A DNA stretch of 64,000 nt, taken from the NCBI RefSeq assembly GCF_020085105.1, contig NC_058042.1, forward strand, positions 21,232,001 through 21,296,000, in the 5' to 3' direction. Made by a program: the position numbers and the translations under genes. The stretch comes from Siniperca chuatsi (lineage: Eukaryota > Chordata > Actinopteri > Centrarchiformes > Sinipercidae). Below are positions 49,988 through 63,730 of the stretch, one piece after another (positions within the stretch are counted from its first letter, which is position 1; each line of letters begins with the position of its first letter). The notes beneath the pieces were generated by a model, which saw only the letters and a program-made list of their open reading frames with translations, searched no databases and had not been told where the DNA came from.

Positions 49988-50466
49988 TTTGTGTTCAGTT
50001 TATTTACTTCATCGCGAAGTCCTTTCGTCGGCAGACAACGATCTTCCTTCGTCTTCATCGCCAGGTTGAAGTTGGCAGAAGGAAATACAAAGCTTCATTA
50101 ATTCAAAATAAAAGTATAGTCTTTTTTTTGCAGTAACGTTAGGCTATCCTTGAATAAAAGATCACATTTTGTTAGGAAATGTGAATGAATGAATGATTTT
50201 CCTTATATCACATTCTCCTATATTAAATTAAAATAGATAGGACGTCCATATATATATTCCATAGATTTCTATTTTATATTTAAGATTCTTGACTTGCAGT
50301 ACTTTTCTTTCTTTTCTCTTACTATGTTTATTGTGACCATTATGTGCCAAAATACCACAGTTTGGTATTAAGGCAAATACCTTGTATGTTGACAACCTAC
50401 TTGGCAACAAACCTGATTCTGATATTGAATGATTACAGCTCCAGCAGATATCGATTCAATTCAAAC

Positions 50467-50657
50467 TAGGGCTACACGATATGGTAAAAAAAAATCATAT
50501 TGCGATAATTTAGAAAGATATTACAATTGCGATATGATTCACAATTAGTGGGAATGATCATTTTTGCATCACAATTTTCATTTTCACTGAAAAAACTATT
50601 AAAATCACAATGACGTGACATCTGTTGGGGTCTGTACCAAACAATTGTGCAGCCCTA
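50467..50657. mobile_element. Short hAT-type MITE
   Basis: 191 bases with ends TAGGGCTACACGAT and its near complement (ATTGTGCAGCCCTA), flanked by a perfect 8-base duplication ATTCAAAC (50459-50466 and 50658-50665). No coding sequence. Confidence 0.85.
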
Positions 50658-53600
50658 ATTCAAACAGAAAACATGGTGAAACTATAAAGGCCTGCAATAA
50701 TTACAGTACTCAAACATGGGGATACTAGTGGCACAGTTAAGCAAATAAACATTCCTTATGGCCACATAGCCACAAATAAGAGCATACACCTGAAAATGCA
50801 ATTGTAAAAAATCAAACAGAAACAGCTACTTGTTCCACTTTTTCTACATGGCCTATGTAAACACTCGATATCTGATATCTCTGTTTGAAAATATTTAATT
50901 AAAAATAATATCAATCTCTGTCAAAATAGTCAAAGTATGAATAGAGGCAGTAATCTAATTTACAGATTTAGACCTATGATTCTTGGCACTTTGACTTTTA
51001 GTCAGCAGTGTACTGTGCGTCCTGCCTGCCTGCACTAGATGGCGCACTACTTCCTCTTTTATATGTCACTGTGTTGACACTCAACAGCTGAGATGGTTCA
51101 ATAAACATGATCCCTTGGTTCTGGGGTCACTTTAAGGACACACAATACTGTCCTAGACATAAAAATAATTCTCCTTTGAAGACAGTAAAGGGACCAGAAA
51201 TGATGCATGTGGCTGAGTGTGTTGGGTTGTCATTGTCCATAATGTTTTGGGATTATAGTATTTTATTCTTTCTTTTCCTCCCTATGAGTGTCTTTTTGGT
51301 TTAAAAATATTTTTATCTATGCTACTGAAACATAGTCGTGGTCGACACACACCAGAAGTGCTGGTTATGGTACAAACTTCATAATTAACATAATTGCTAT
51401 CAGTTGGTGGATGGCTTTTTAAGTGCATGTTTTGTATACATAAAGAAAATATCCTTGAAAAATCCAATTGTTTGCCAAAACATCATAATAAATCATTAGA
51501 GTGCGGTGTGCAGTTTTATGGTTTATTCTGAGTGCAAGCTGCTGTCAAGAGCGTCCCTCTTATGAAAAATATAAACGGACTTGATTTGATGTCATTACTT
51601 ATTTTATGTAGACTTATATTTGTGTTTTTAAAAAGCCACAGTTATGAAAAAAATCATGTTAACACTTTCTGTACAAACCCATAGTTTTATATATATTTAG
51701 ATACTTTTGCAGACCATTACACTGAGGTTTGGATCTTTTGGTTTGGGATAACATATGATTATCAAAGGCCAGAATTTAAATGAAGGCTAGTTTGAATAGT
51801 TTTTAAATGGTAAGCACATGAAGACTCCAGGCAGGTGTCATGAATACTTATATCACTGCATCAAATTTCATTTACATGTGAGTTGTGACAGATCAAACTT
51901 CATCTCTGTTGGAGACAGTTTAAGTGTCACCTGGAAGGTCAGTACAGATTATAGGGACAGCACCATGGATAACACCAATTATGAGGACATCAGCTATCAT
52001 CACAGGGATGTCACAAGTGATGGCACACCCAGTTACACTGACAATTACAGTACAACTGACTAGACTACTTCCATAGGGTCTACAAGAGGTGGCAACCTGT
52101 TATTTACTGGAATCCAGAAAGTCAAGACACCTTTTAAAGAGAAAACACAAATTATATGGACAGCATGAGTGATAAACATGGAGAGTTGTCATTCATGTTG
52201 ACGTAGAAACGACTCGAGAAAAACAGCCTTTGTTTAAAAAATATTTAGATGGGCTGCAGGTCAAATACACATCAAGGTTCATCGTAGCTTACCATTTTCA
52301 TGCCGTATGTGTACACACCATCATGAGCGATCTCAGTTGATGTATTTATATTTGTTTGACTTGTTTTAATACCAGTATAGTTCTTTGAGGCTCCTTCTTT
52401 GTTCAACATATTACTTCACATGACAAAATGACAGCTGTCTAACTGCAGGGGTCACAAGTATTTTGAGAATTAAAAACGTGAGTGTTAAGAAACACTGCAA
52501 TGAAACATTCACAAAACCTTTATTAGAAAGTTTGGGAAAAGAGGGATGAAAACTGGAACCTTCTCCAAAAAGCTGCTCTGTGAGAACATAACGTGCTTTT
52601 CCTCTTTGATTTAGACTTTTGGCATATTAGGCAACTAAACTCACTAATACTTGAACATTTTCAGCAGACCAGCATCTCTCTCCTGCAGTGATCGTGGCAG
52701 ACTGCCTGTCAGCAGACAGTGGAGAACCACAAGAGAGCAGCGGAGCCTTTATCCTCCTTCATGAGCCGCAGCAGCTTGTTTTCCCACTTCGTGTGAGTTG
52801 AGAGCTCATCAGAGAAGCCTCATGATTTCTGTTTGTCAGGTGAATAGAAACAAATCTTGTAGAGATAAAATACCAGTTTGGGAATAATATACTACTGTGT
52901 GTTAGAAATGATGGCTGCAAGTAGTGACACAATACATAAGTTCAGAAAGCACAAGATGATCCATATTTACTAGAGATTCGATGTTTGCCTTGGAAGAGAT
53001 TCAAGAGGTATGCAAAACCTCACATAAAAGACACAGTATATCCTAATGTAATATAATAACTGAGGTTGTTTTGGATGTCTAATAGAAAAACAGAGATTAA
53101 ACGGTTGTAGCAATTGTTTTTGAGACAATACAGACATTCACAAAGAAAGAAACTGTGACATACCATGTGAACTTGTCATGTCATATTTTGCTTCTGTGCT
53201 AACATGTGTGCAAACTATTTGCCTTGAGGGAGCCACGGAGACTCAACCAGACAGCACAGCAAAACAATGAGCAGACATGATCCGCAGCGCAGAGCAGCAG
53301 AGCCATCAGTGGGGTCGACAGTAATGGTAACACTTTGACATTATAGGTGCTCACTTGATTAAGTGTGACTACGAAGATATTGTTTTATACAATTTTAATC
53401 TCAATATGTGGCCATTTTGCAACTTTTATTTTATGTCAATCTACAATATGTAAGCTGTTTCACAATGATTATCTGATTATCAAGTTGTGAAATTTATACA
53501 GAAGACACACCTTATTTCCACGGACACAGTTTAAGCAAGTAGCAGAGACACATCTGGCAGCTGCCAAGTACAGTATAAACCACAGTTTGCCACTGATGTT

Positions 53601-54593
53601 AACTGATGAGTGTTGGGTACCTTGCTCTAGAGTGTTTTGATGGTAGTTGTGTCTCAGCCACTTTCCAGACGGTCCAGAAATTTGAACCACTGACCCTCTG
53701 AACATAAGGTCACTTCTGCAACCATTTGGCTACTGTCCTCCACAAATGTTTATATTCTGTACTCATGTTTGTCCTCTACGTCCTGTTGAAGTATTATGTT
53801 GCATGGTCAACCCTGTACGACTACAACAAAGTTGCTATTGAGTTATAATAACAAAGTGTAACTGTAAATTTAGTGTGTATTTATCAAGTCTGCCATGAAT
53901 TTGACAAAATGTTTTGGGTTCTTAATGCTGATGCATTTGTCTGCGTACTGTGTTATCTGCCATTAGTGGGTGATGCAACATCCCAAATCGTCTCCACACA
54001 CACTCTCGGCTGTGTGAGTGACATGTTTATCTTCAGAGGAAAGGAGGAGGGAGAACAGAGCAAGATACATGGCCTAAAAACAGACACCAGGCAGGTAGTC
54101 ATGGATAAATCTGTGAGTGAGTGAGTCGGTGTTAGTATTTCAGACGACGCCCAACATGCTGAGCCAGCTAGCGAGCCAGATAATGTAGATCAGTGACCAA
54201 AATCTTTGAAAAGGCAGTTTAAAAGACAGACTTGAGACAGTTGGAAGACCTAAAAGACGATGTCTTGCCCTCATGGTTGCCAAGGTTCTGCGTCGTCAAG
54301 TAAACACAGTCATTTTATCATTCTTGTCTAGACCTGATAATCTATAGACCTTAATATCTGGCGAGAAGGAGAGACAGTTTCCAACCCAGGTCATCCTCTG
54401 GTATCTGAGTGTCTGTGTGTCTTTTGTGTGTGTGTTGTTGCAGAGCAGCTCTTTCCCAGACCAGTGATAAGTGTCACCTCAGTGGGGGCTTTGGCACCTG
54501 GGCTGGTGTAAAGGTGGGGGGTGGGGGGACGTGAGAACTATGGGGTTCACACCTCATTGACGGTAGGAGATGATCCTGTAACTAACCTCCTAA

Positions 54594-54620
54594 TACACAC
54601 ACACACACACACACACACAC
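54594..54620. repeat. (AC)n microsatellite
   Basis: About 27 bases of AC repeat. Confidence 0.9.
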
Positions 54621-55866
54621 TCATACTAGAAAGTTTTCGGATCTGCAGCAACTAGTTTTCCATTTATTGGTGCTCTTGAGATACAGACAACTTTATTTAA
54701 CCTTTATTGGATATACACAGAAATGCAGTTGGAAGCAGGGACTGTTTTTTAAAACTCTCCTTTGGTGAAGCATTCATGGAAGCTCCAACATCTGAAATCT
54801 ACCGACTGCCAAAAAACGTTGCACAAGCTATGTTGACAGCAAATCAAACCTGGAGGACAAACAAAAACAAACATGTTTTGTTTTGTTGTTTTCAAGAATA
54901 ATGTCAATTTGATCCTTTTTTGCATTAAAAAGGTTGCTCTTTGACAGTACACTCACCTATCTTGGACGTCAGAGTGTCCTTAAATGCACCGGCAAAGAAA
55001 AAGAAAACAGTCCCGCTTGCAACTGCATCACCATGCCATGATAATGTAAGTTTTACAAATAAATAAATAAAAGTAATAAACGGGACAAAATACTTTCTGT
55101 GATGGATTAACCATGTCAAGCAGGTTTCAAATATCTGAACTGAATGGAAACTAACGACTGCCTGGAGGATAGGAAATCAGTCTGAAACTTATGGTATGCT
55201 TTGGAAAATGTTTGGCACTCATGCAAATTACAAGAGCTTCATAGCTAAAACATTAAAAACCACAGGAATGATCCTTTCACTGTCATGACAGCCATTATTT
55301 TGTCAAACTGGATTCCTGCTGTGGAAATGTGACCTTCTCTCACAAACACGTTAAACGGTTATTTTACAGTGATGTAAAAAAATGTGGCCCTGTTTTCAAT
55401 GGAGTGGTTTACTGTCACATTGTTTCAATCCTATATGAGACATCTTTCCAGTCCATTGAGGACCCTTTCTGTGGAAAAGGCTTGATCACACACCAATGCA
55501 CGCACACACACACACATATGCCCTCTGAGACAGCTAATGGCAGCATCATCAGAGTAGGATATGCTGCTGTGTGCACCAGGTTAGAGGAGTTGATGTGTAG
55601 GCCTATGTTCTTATGGTTTTCTAAAGCTAAACTCACACTGGACAGTGTTTTGTTGTGGAACATCTCACATTACATATTAATTTCAGTCTTAAAATTGGCC
55701 AACATGACAAGTGACTTGTTCGAACACTAACACTACTAAATATTAGACATGTGTGATAATGATGTGAACATCTTGGAAGAGGTCAGAACCTCGGGAAGCC
55801 CGTTAAACTACCGACACTCTCACAGTAGACATATACTGCCAATCTGCCCTGTAAACTCTCTCTCTG

Positions 55867-55897
<31 letters not shown>

Positions 55898-56479
55898 TCC
55901 TGTTCCTTTTAACGGACACATGCTTTTAGAGCGACTGGGACTCATTTGTACTATTTAAGGCTTCTGTGAGAGTTCTTTCTTCCTTTCCTGTGCCTTGCTC
56001 AGCATCTTACTCGTCCTCTGGGTGTGAGCACAGTGTGCCATTTTCCATCTCATTCACTCATTTTTGTGTCAGTCTATATGACCCTAGGTCACTAAACTGG
56101 ACATTGGATCATTAACATCACTGCAATACTTGAAATAATTGCGCAATATTCTCTGTTTAATACTCCTGTGCAATATACTCTGTTTTCAGTTTAAAATTCC
56201 CTATTTATTGATATTTATTCATACTTCTATTACTGCTGTGCAACATCCACCGTCTCATAATCATCTTAATAAGCTACACTTAACTTGACAGTACTCATTA
56301 TTACACTATTACTTATTACTTATATTATTACATTGTATTATACCGTACTATACTTATCAACCTGTAAATCCACTTTGGTATTTACACTTATTTTAGCTTT
56401 TATACTTATGTCCACTTTGTACTTAATTTATCTTTATCCTGTTTTATAGTGTATTATATTTTGATTTGCTTAGTACTTC

Positions 56480-56582
56480 TATTCCTTCTATTCTCAAGTG
56501 TGCATTGATGTGATAGTGAGCAGCTGTAACGAAAGAGTTTCCCCTCGGGGATCAATAAAGTATTTCTGATTCTGATTCAGAT
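56480..56582 (+). mobile_element. LINE 3' tail
   Basis: 'TTTCCCCTCGGGGATCAATA' then AAGTATTTCTGATTCTGATTC, ending in a short tandem tail, is the typical 3' end of a teleost non-LTR element. The body is not recognisable. Confidence 0.6.
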
Positions 56583-57101
56583 TCACTCTTGATATCTTCA
56601 TCTCTTTCACACACTCTTTCTCTCTTGCACACATGCATAATCATGCAGATAAGGCAGAGACAAAGGCTATGCTATGCTAAGGTATCTGAAAAAGTTGTTG
56701 ACATGTGAAAATGACTTGCATCTACTGTTTTCAGGTTGTGTTTGAAAAGTTTGCCATCCACACTGAAACATCTGAACAATAGGAAAACAGCAGAATCTCG
56801 TCATCTTCCTCCTCTTTGAGTCGGCAAACAACAGAAGCGTGCGTCACAGCCTGCATCTGTTAATGAATTGATCAGAAACAGCTCTGCTACTTTTCTGTAG
56901 TTCTGCTGCTCTCTCTGCTTTTGAGAGTTTGAGGCAATAGAAAGCTGGAGAGCACCTCCTGAAATGCTTCATGTTTTGTGTGTGAAAAACACCAGCTATA
57001 TGTGGGCTGAAGAACAAAATGATGCATTTTCAAAATTGCCAGCTTGGTTTGGACACAGCCACAAAGGATAACTGCATAACGGGAGGGTGGTCGAGTGAGT
57101 G

Positions 57102-57103
<2 letters not shown>

Positions 57104-57158
<55 letters not shown>
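57104..57158. repeat. (GT)n microsatellite
   Basis: About 55 bases of GT repeat. Confidence 0.95.
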
Positions 57159-57161
<3 letters not shown>

Positions 57162-60100
57162 TCAGTCCCATGTTAAAGGGAAGTGTCTGTGCTTATCAAA
57201 GAGCAGGATGAGGTGGCATGTACCTGCTGAAGAGCTATCAGCTTTTTTACTGTGCTGTTTCCCCCAGCCACACAGACACAGTATGTGTGGTGTTGTTTGT
57301 GTGTGTGTGTTGGGGGACAGTTATCAGACCCTGCAGCAATATTTTTCCAAATTAAAAAATTGTATAAAATTGTATAAAATGATGGGTTTGCAACCAATAA
57401 GTGGCTCTTCTGTTGTCTTTGTCTTTGAGGTTTCCAGAGGTTTGTTTAAATCTCACACCATCGCCTGTAAGCTGGTTATCTGTATTGTCTTACATCAAGT
57501 TACACACGTTTTAATATGTCTCCATGTTTGCTTTTTATTTTCCCACCATGGCTGGGAGCCCCTTTACCTGGCATGGATGCCTTAAACCTGGAGTACAATG
57601 TACTACAAAGTGTTGTAGTACTACTCATAGTGTACTAAGTATTCAGTCTGCAGTGTAATTTGATCTGTGTGATAACTCTTTGACACACACTGTTGTGTTC
57701 TTCCAAAGGTTCCCATGTGTCCAGTTGGAAAAAGATGACCTGGTAACACCTGGGGTGCACCTCAACAGTGAAATGTACACCTCTCTCCCTCTCTTCTCTG
57801 ATTTGTTTTTCACTGTGATCAAAGAGTTTCCAGTCAGGCATTTACAGCCATGACTGGGATTTACACGGAGGAAGACGCCACCGCGGTGTGACAGACTTTA
57901 AAAGGTCAGTTAAACTGCTGCTTCTCCATTTTCTTTCACCGACAGTGATGCATTTTCGATCATGCACATTTTGTTTTAAATAGTACAGTCTTCACTTCAC
58001 AACCCAGCTAGCCTGAATTGCTGCCACGTGGACAGACTGGCAACAGAAATTAGACAGCACTGTGATCAGATAATGGATTTTAAAACACATGTACACAAAA
58101 AAACAGACAGGAGAGTTGTACAGACAGCTAGACCAAGAGAAAGTCAATATTACAAAACAATACATAAAAATCTGTCTAAATTCTGTGTGTTATGGATTGT
58201 ATTATGTGTGGTCTTCTATTCATACATTCTGCTTGTATCTACAATACATAGACATTTGTGTATTAAAAGCAAGGCATGCCTCAAGTCGTTCCTGTTGTGT
58301 AGAAAACCACCTGTTGCTCACAGTGCGATACAAACCGGATGGAAACTGGTCATGTGATGTATATGTTGTTGTCGCAAATAGTGTAATTCTAAGTTAAAAA
58401 GAAATTATCACCAGCAGACAATCCTTTGTCACCTGGTGAAGAAGAAGCACTGTGGATGAGCTGCAGATCAAAGCAGATTTCTGAAGTAATCATCCCGCAG
58501 GAGGATGAGTGGCCCTGAATTGAGCTCTGGGATTTCCCTGTTATCCTGACCTTTGACCATGACCCCCTATCCCCACCTCCCAAACCTGCCTGCTTGTTAA
58601 CCTGGTCGTCATGCGTGTGATCCATCAGCACTTCATAGGAAGTCCCCACACAAAGTCATCTGTGGAGGGTTAAACCGTTACCGAGCGAAAGAGAGAGTGA
58701 GAGAGGTAGAACGATATGGATAAAAGAGAGAGGGAAGGAAAGGAAGAAAGAGAAGCGCATAGTCAAAGTGTCATGATTCATGCATTAACATAGGAATGCC
58801 AGCAACGGGGGGGGGGGTTCAGCAAGAGCATGCAACTGATGAACTGGTTAAAGGGAGAATCCGCAGCTAAACAGAATCCATGTGTGTTGTTGTTCCTCTG
58901 ATCTTGTAGGCTTCAGAAAAACTAAAATTAATACAACCATATCGATGTACTTCAACAAAACTACTAATACTAATAAAGATTCAATACTGAAAACATTCAT
59001 CACTACAGTGTTTTTACATATTGTGTGTTACTTAAGGGTATAAAATATTAAGCATAACATCTTTATATTATAAATCAAATATGGGATTTCATGGATTTTT
59101 GTAAAATCTCAGTTTATTGGCACAATGATAAATTATTAAGGAAAGATTAAGGGGCATGGACATTGGCTGAGCAAGTACTCAGATTTATTCCTTTTATTGA
59201 ACAATACAGACTCATATTATTTGTTTGGATCCAATGGGGACCATCGATGACTGCAGTAATTCACTTGTGGAAACTAAAGTTCATGTTATGTGGTGCTATA
59301 GTAGAGTTGAGGACATTTTTGGATGCACAGTATTCCTTGACCATGCTTCGCAGGGTGGGAATATTTGATGAAGCCCAAGTCAGACATTTACTGTCACTGT
59401 TCACTGTCACTGGGAACAATGAGCAGAGGTGGAAAACATTTAATGTAATTGCTATTTTGTGGTATTGGTGCTTATGGGTATTTGTAGGACTGGATATTTC
59501 TATGACATTTCAAATATAGTACATTTCATTTTACATAATTTATCTGAAAGTTGTGAGTTACTTGGCAGGATAATGATTTACATGAAAGTCATACAATAAG
59601 CCCATTAAACAATGCTACATTGTTGCAGTACAAACTGCACTATATGTAGTGGATAGACCTACAAGCACCATGGACATGATACATTCTTATTACGTGTTAA
59701 AGTAACAATGATTTAAACATTAAACATTAACTTTTTCTCTGCCACCTGTCACACACACAAAGTCACTTGATCCATTGTTTATATAAAAATATTGATTATA
59801 GCAGTATACTCTTCCTTTTGATACTTACACACATTTCCTGCTAATACTCACTGCTATACTGCTACTTACTGTTACTGTAGGTAAACATATGTTACATTCA
59901 AGACTTGATATTAGATATTGAGTCACACATTTGAGTTTTTCCACCATTGTCAAAAGACACTACCCACCACCCTCACTCACATATATTGTGGATTACAATT
60001 GTGGGAGCAAAAACCCACAGACATCTGTGAAGATGACTGTCTCACAGTAAGAGACAAAACAATGGGTGTTTTTTCTTTCATCATTAGGATGAACACAAAA

Positions 60101-60329
60101 TAGCTGCAGATGGAAGCAGTCACTGTGTCAACACACACTGCACGCACACTGTGGCTCACTGTTTAAAGCATTTCTAAAATACAAAGTCAACACAGGTAGA
60201 ACTGCAGACCTAAAATTAAGTGTGTGTAAAGAATCAGGATCAGACTGCACCCACTAACCCATGGGGACTTGTGTCACCTCGGGGACAAAAATTGAGGTCC
60301 CCACAGATAGAGACTGCTTTTTGTGGGTT

Positions 60330-60445
60330 AAGACTTGGTTTTAGGGTTCAGGTTATAATGAGGTTAAGGTTAGGGTGAGGGTAAGGGTTAAAGTTAGGTA
60401 TTTAGTTGTGATGGTTAAGGTTAGGGTAAGGGGCTAGGGCAAGTA
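60330..60445 (+). repeat. Degenerate telomere-like (TTAGGG)-related repeat
   Basis: Multiple GGTTAGGG/GGTTAAGG/GGGTAAGG units in a row, beside GTCCCCA-rich sequence (60260-60310 and 60461-60475) and followed by (GT)n at 60486-60512. This combination occurs as a dispersed repeat in fish. Confidence 0.6.
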
Positions 60446-60485
60446 TTATGTCAATGAGTGTCCCCCATGGGGATAGTGAAATAAA

Positions 60486-60512
60486 CGTGTGTGTGTGTGT
60501 GTGTGTGTGTGC
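60486..60512. repeat. (GT)n microsatellite
   Basis: About 27 bases of GT repeat, next to the telomere-like repeat. Confidence 0.9.
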
Positions 60513-61581
60513 AGGGTTTGAATGTTATAACATGTGTGTCTAAGACCTCATGGGTTGTTGTGGATGTCCAACCAATAATATACTGACAGACGGACAGGTA
60601 CACATAGACAAACATTCCTTTCTTGACCCAGCGGAGAATAAACTATCTAAACCTCTTTGCTCTAAGCAGAATGAAAGACCTATATTTTTAGTTGTAGGGA
60701 GGAAGGACAGATGTCTCTGCACAGTTGTCAGGACTGTACAACTGCACTAAATTCCACAAAACCCAACACAGATCTGCTTAATAAAGACAGAAGAGAAAAA
60801 AGTACAAAGAAGATTTAAAAAAGAGAGAAAGTGGTGAGACTGGTCTCAGAAAAGCGCTAACAATACAAAGGAAGAACTCAAGAGAAAAAGAAAGAAATAA
60901 ACAACAATGTCGGAAAAAGTGGTCTGAGGCTACAAGAGTTTGCAGCTAAAACGCTCACGAACACACACACAACCAGATGTGATACAGTTTGCTCACATTC
61001 AGAATGCAGACATCTTGGTTAACCATAACTAGTTGACAATACTGTGGTCAGTAATGCTGTGTTTGCAATATTTTCTATGATTCAATTGTTGTTGCACAAT
61101 ATTACACCCCCCGCATACACAGAGATATATTGTGTTCATCGTCATCATCTGTCAACCAAGATAACTTTACAACTGCTCAAGACAGAGTCAAGAAACAAAA
61201 AGCAGAAGCTTCAGAATCAGACCCGTGGGATAAAAATGAATCTGTGACTCTGGAGAGGCTGCGGTCAATAGGAGGCACAGTGAATATGAAAATAGTTTCT
61301 CCATTACTTCTTGATTTGTCTTAAAAGTATCATTCCAGTTCATTACAATTTGGGTCTTATTTTTTTAGTTTTTGACACTATTTCTCTCAGTTATAATAAC
61401 ATTGTACTTACCAAAGTAACTGGGAACAAATTAAATATTCAAACTGTAATGTGTACCTGTTTAAATTCAAAAGTTACAGTCCACAAGCACAACAGACCAT
61501 TTGAATTAGTTTGCCTTGTGGTCCAGCTTGACCTATTGCATGTCCTATTGACCTATCAGTAAACTAAGCTAATCAATAAAA

Positions 61582-61869
61582 ATGGAGGACACTAGCGAGC
61601 AAAGCTGTGCTGATCAGATAATTACGACACCAAATCATCTGAGAAGCAGTGTGTGGAAGTATTTTGGGTTCTACACCGGCAAAATGACATTTTTGTACAA
61701 AGCAGCTGCCTTACTCTACAATGAAAACAAATCTCATTCACCTGCTAGCTGCTACCCAAGTGAGGCAGCGGAGGCGCCAGAAACAAGTGGAGGAACGTCA
61801 ACTGTCCGACTGGGATTGTGGTGCGACTTGGAGTTTCATACTGTGGCTTCAGTTCTGTCATTATCCTGA
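61582..61869 (+). pseudogene. Possible BED-finger/hAT-derived fragment
   Basis: A 95-codon frame with LRSSVWKYFGFYTG resembles the 'SxVWxFFGF' start of BED zinc fingers in hAT transposases and ZBED proteins. The CxxC and HxxxH that should follow are not seen. It is either a decayed insert or chance. Confidence 0.3.
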
Positions 61870-63439
61870 AAACCTCCCGAAACAATGCCATATGGGCTGC
61901 ATATACTTCATATAAATCTTGCTATCTTGTAAACTAACACATGGTGTTAGTTTAAATTGGTTCAAACTCCACTTTTTGAAAAAAATGAGAGCCCCAGATC
62001 AGGTTGTAAAAAAGAAAACAGTTTAGATAGATTATCTAAACCACTTTATTTGGAGGTAAAACCGCAAGAGAGCACACCCGTATCATAATAATCCCTCACT
62101 GCACAGGCTAACTGTGCATGTTTACCACTACTGTAAGTACAGTAGGTCAAAGTTGAACCAGGAAGCGAGTCTGTGAACTGTAATGGATCTTTACACCAGA
62201 CAGCTTGAGTGATAAACTTTCTGTTTGCCTTTGTTTTTTCTTACAAATAAGTTTGACTAATGTGGGGGTTTGTGGAGTGAGTTCAGGTGTTTTACCATCG
62301 CTCTAGTTAAAAATGTGGATCTCACTGAGACCTCGTGTCAGAGTGCTTGTGCATGATGTTACAGTTAGTGGAAGGTTGATGCTGACCCTGATACACTTAG
62401 AGATCACATTCATACCTGAAGATATTGCACGTCCTGAATTTTACAGGAACTACGTTCTACCGAAAAAAATGTCCCTATTAAAACAGTTGACAGAGAGGTC
62501 TGTTAATTATCCAAAGACTTTTGTGGCTTTTGTGGTGGGTCTGAAGACTACAAGTCTGAAAATGAAAAAAATCTGTGGTTCAAAATCAGCCTTGTCTTTT
62601 GTGAATTATCCCTTTACTGCAACTGATTTTCTGGTGATCGCATATAAAGTTTGTACAAGCTGAGTTAAACCTGTTTCACACACACGTACACACACTCACA
62701 TCCAAACACCCATACTGAAGGAAGATGATCAACTGGAGGTTTTACTGCTGCCTTCTTCAGGTCTCCTTCACACACTTACATACAGTCACATACCAACAAA
62801 ACAGGCGCACAACTGTCAAACAGACTAAAACACACAGGCATTAAACGTGTCTTTTTGTTTTTCTCTGTTGTTGACGAGCGAAACAAGACTGTAAGTCTCA
62901 TAAGTTAGGAAACAATTGTCTCTTGTCCTGTGGGATGAGCAATACATGGCATGGCTCTTCTCAAGGACAACCAATCAGCATTAACACTAATAACAACAAA
63001 AGTATTACTTATGGAAAATATAACAGCATATTTAAGGCATGTCTGATAGTGGAGACAGTGGTGAGAGACCAACAGAATGGGAAAGAATTTAGGTGGTTGA
63101 CACTGAACCAAGATCATAATTTGGGCTCAAACACAAAACACCACAACATGGAATGAGTCTCAGCTGCCAAACAACCAGGATGCTCCAGTTAGTCCCATAC
63201 TGTTTCATTAGAGGGAGATCCCTGTGTGTTTTATTTATGCTGTACTACCAATAAACTGTTATACACACACAGTTTTTATGCTTTAAAATGTCTGTAACAC
63301 ATCTCCTGACAGCATTAAAAATGACATAAAGACATGTTTGCAGTGAGCCTGTAACTTCATACTATCACCATGATAATCTTGATATATTAAACATGAATTA
63401 CACCCATTGATTTGTGTTCATCTACTGAGCTAATGTATG

Positions 63440-63730
63440 TATTATCCATCCATCCATTTAACACGTGGTCTTACTATCCAGATCTGGGTCGCAGTGGCAG
63501 CAGGCTAAGGTAGCCCAGATGGCCTTCTCTTTAGCCACATTCTGCAACTCTTTGTAAAGGATGCAGAGGAGTTCCCAGGCCAGATGGGATATGTAATCCC
63601 TCTAACATGCCCTGGGTCAGCCTCTTCTTTCACATGCACAGAATACCTTCACATGGAGGCATCCTACTCAGATGCCCGAACCTCCTCAACTAACGCCTTT
63701 TGACATGAAGACGCAGCAATTCTACTCCAG
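63440..63730 (+). repeat. Dispersed LINE-type repeat
   Basis: Starts TCCATCCATCCAT and contains GGGTCGCAGTGGCAGCAGGC, CCCAGGCCAGATGGGATAT and AGATGCCCGAACCTCCTCAA. These phrases are common to an abundant teleost non-LTR 3' region. It is diverged. Confidence 0.6.

Noticed and set aside
55329-55730. 133-codon ORF on the + strand
   Set aside because: Runs through an (AC)n-derived HTHTHTH stretch; no conserved motif.
57109-57585. 158-codon ORF starting in (GT)n
   Set aside because: The start is a Cys-Val microsatellite translation; the remainder is not protein-like.
57850-57904. Exon-like HDWDLHGGRRHRGVTDFK frame between an acceptor and a donor
   Set aside because: Short, with no partner exons; the GT-AG flanks alone are weak evidence.
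59163-59519. 118-codon ORF on the + strand
   Set aside because: Ordinary AT-rich composition, no splice context and no family I recognise.
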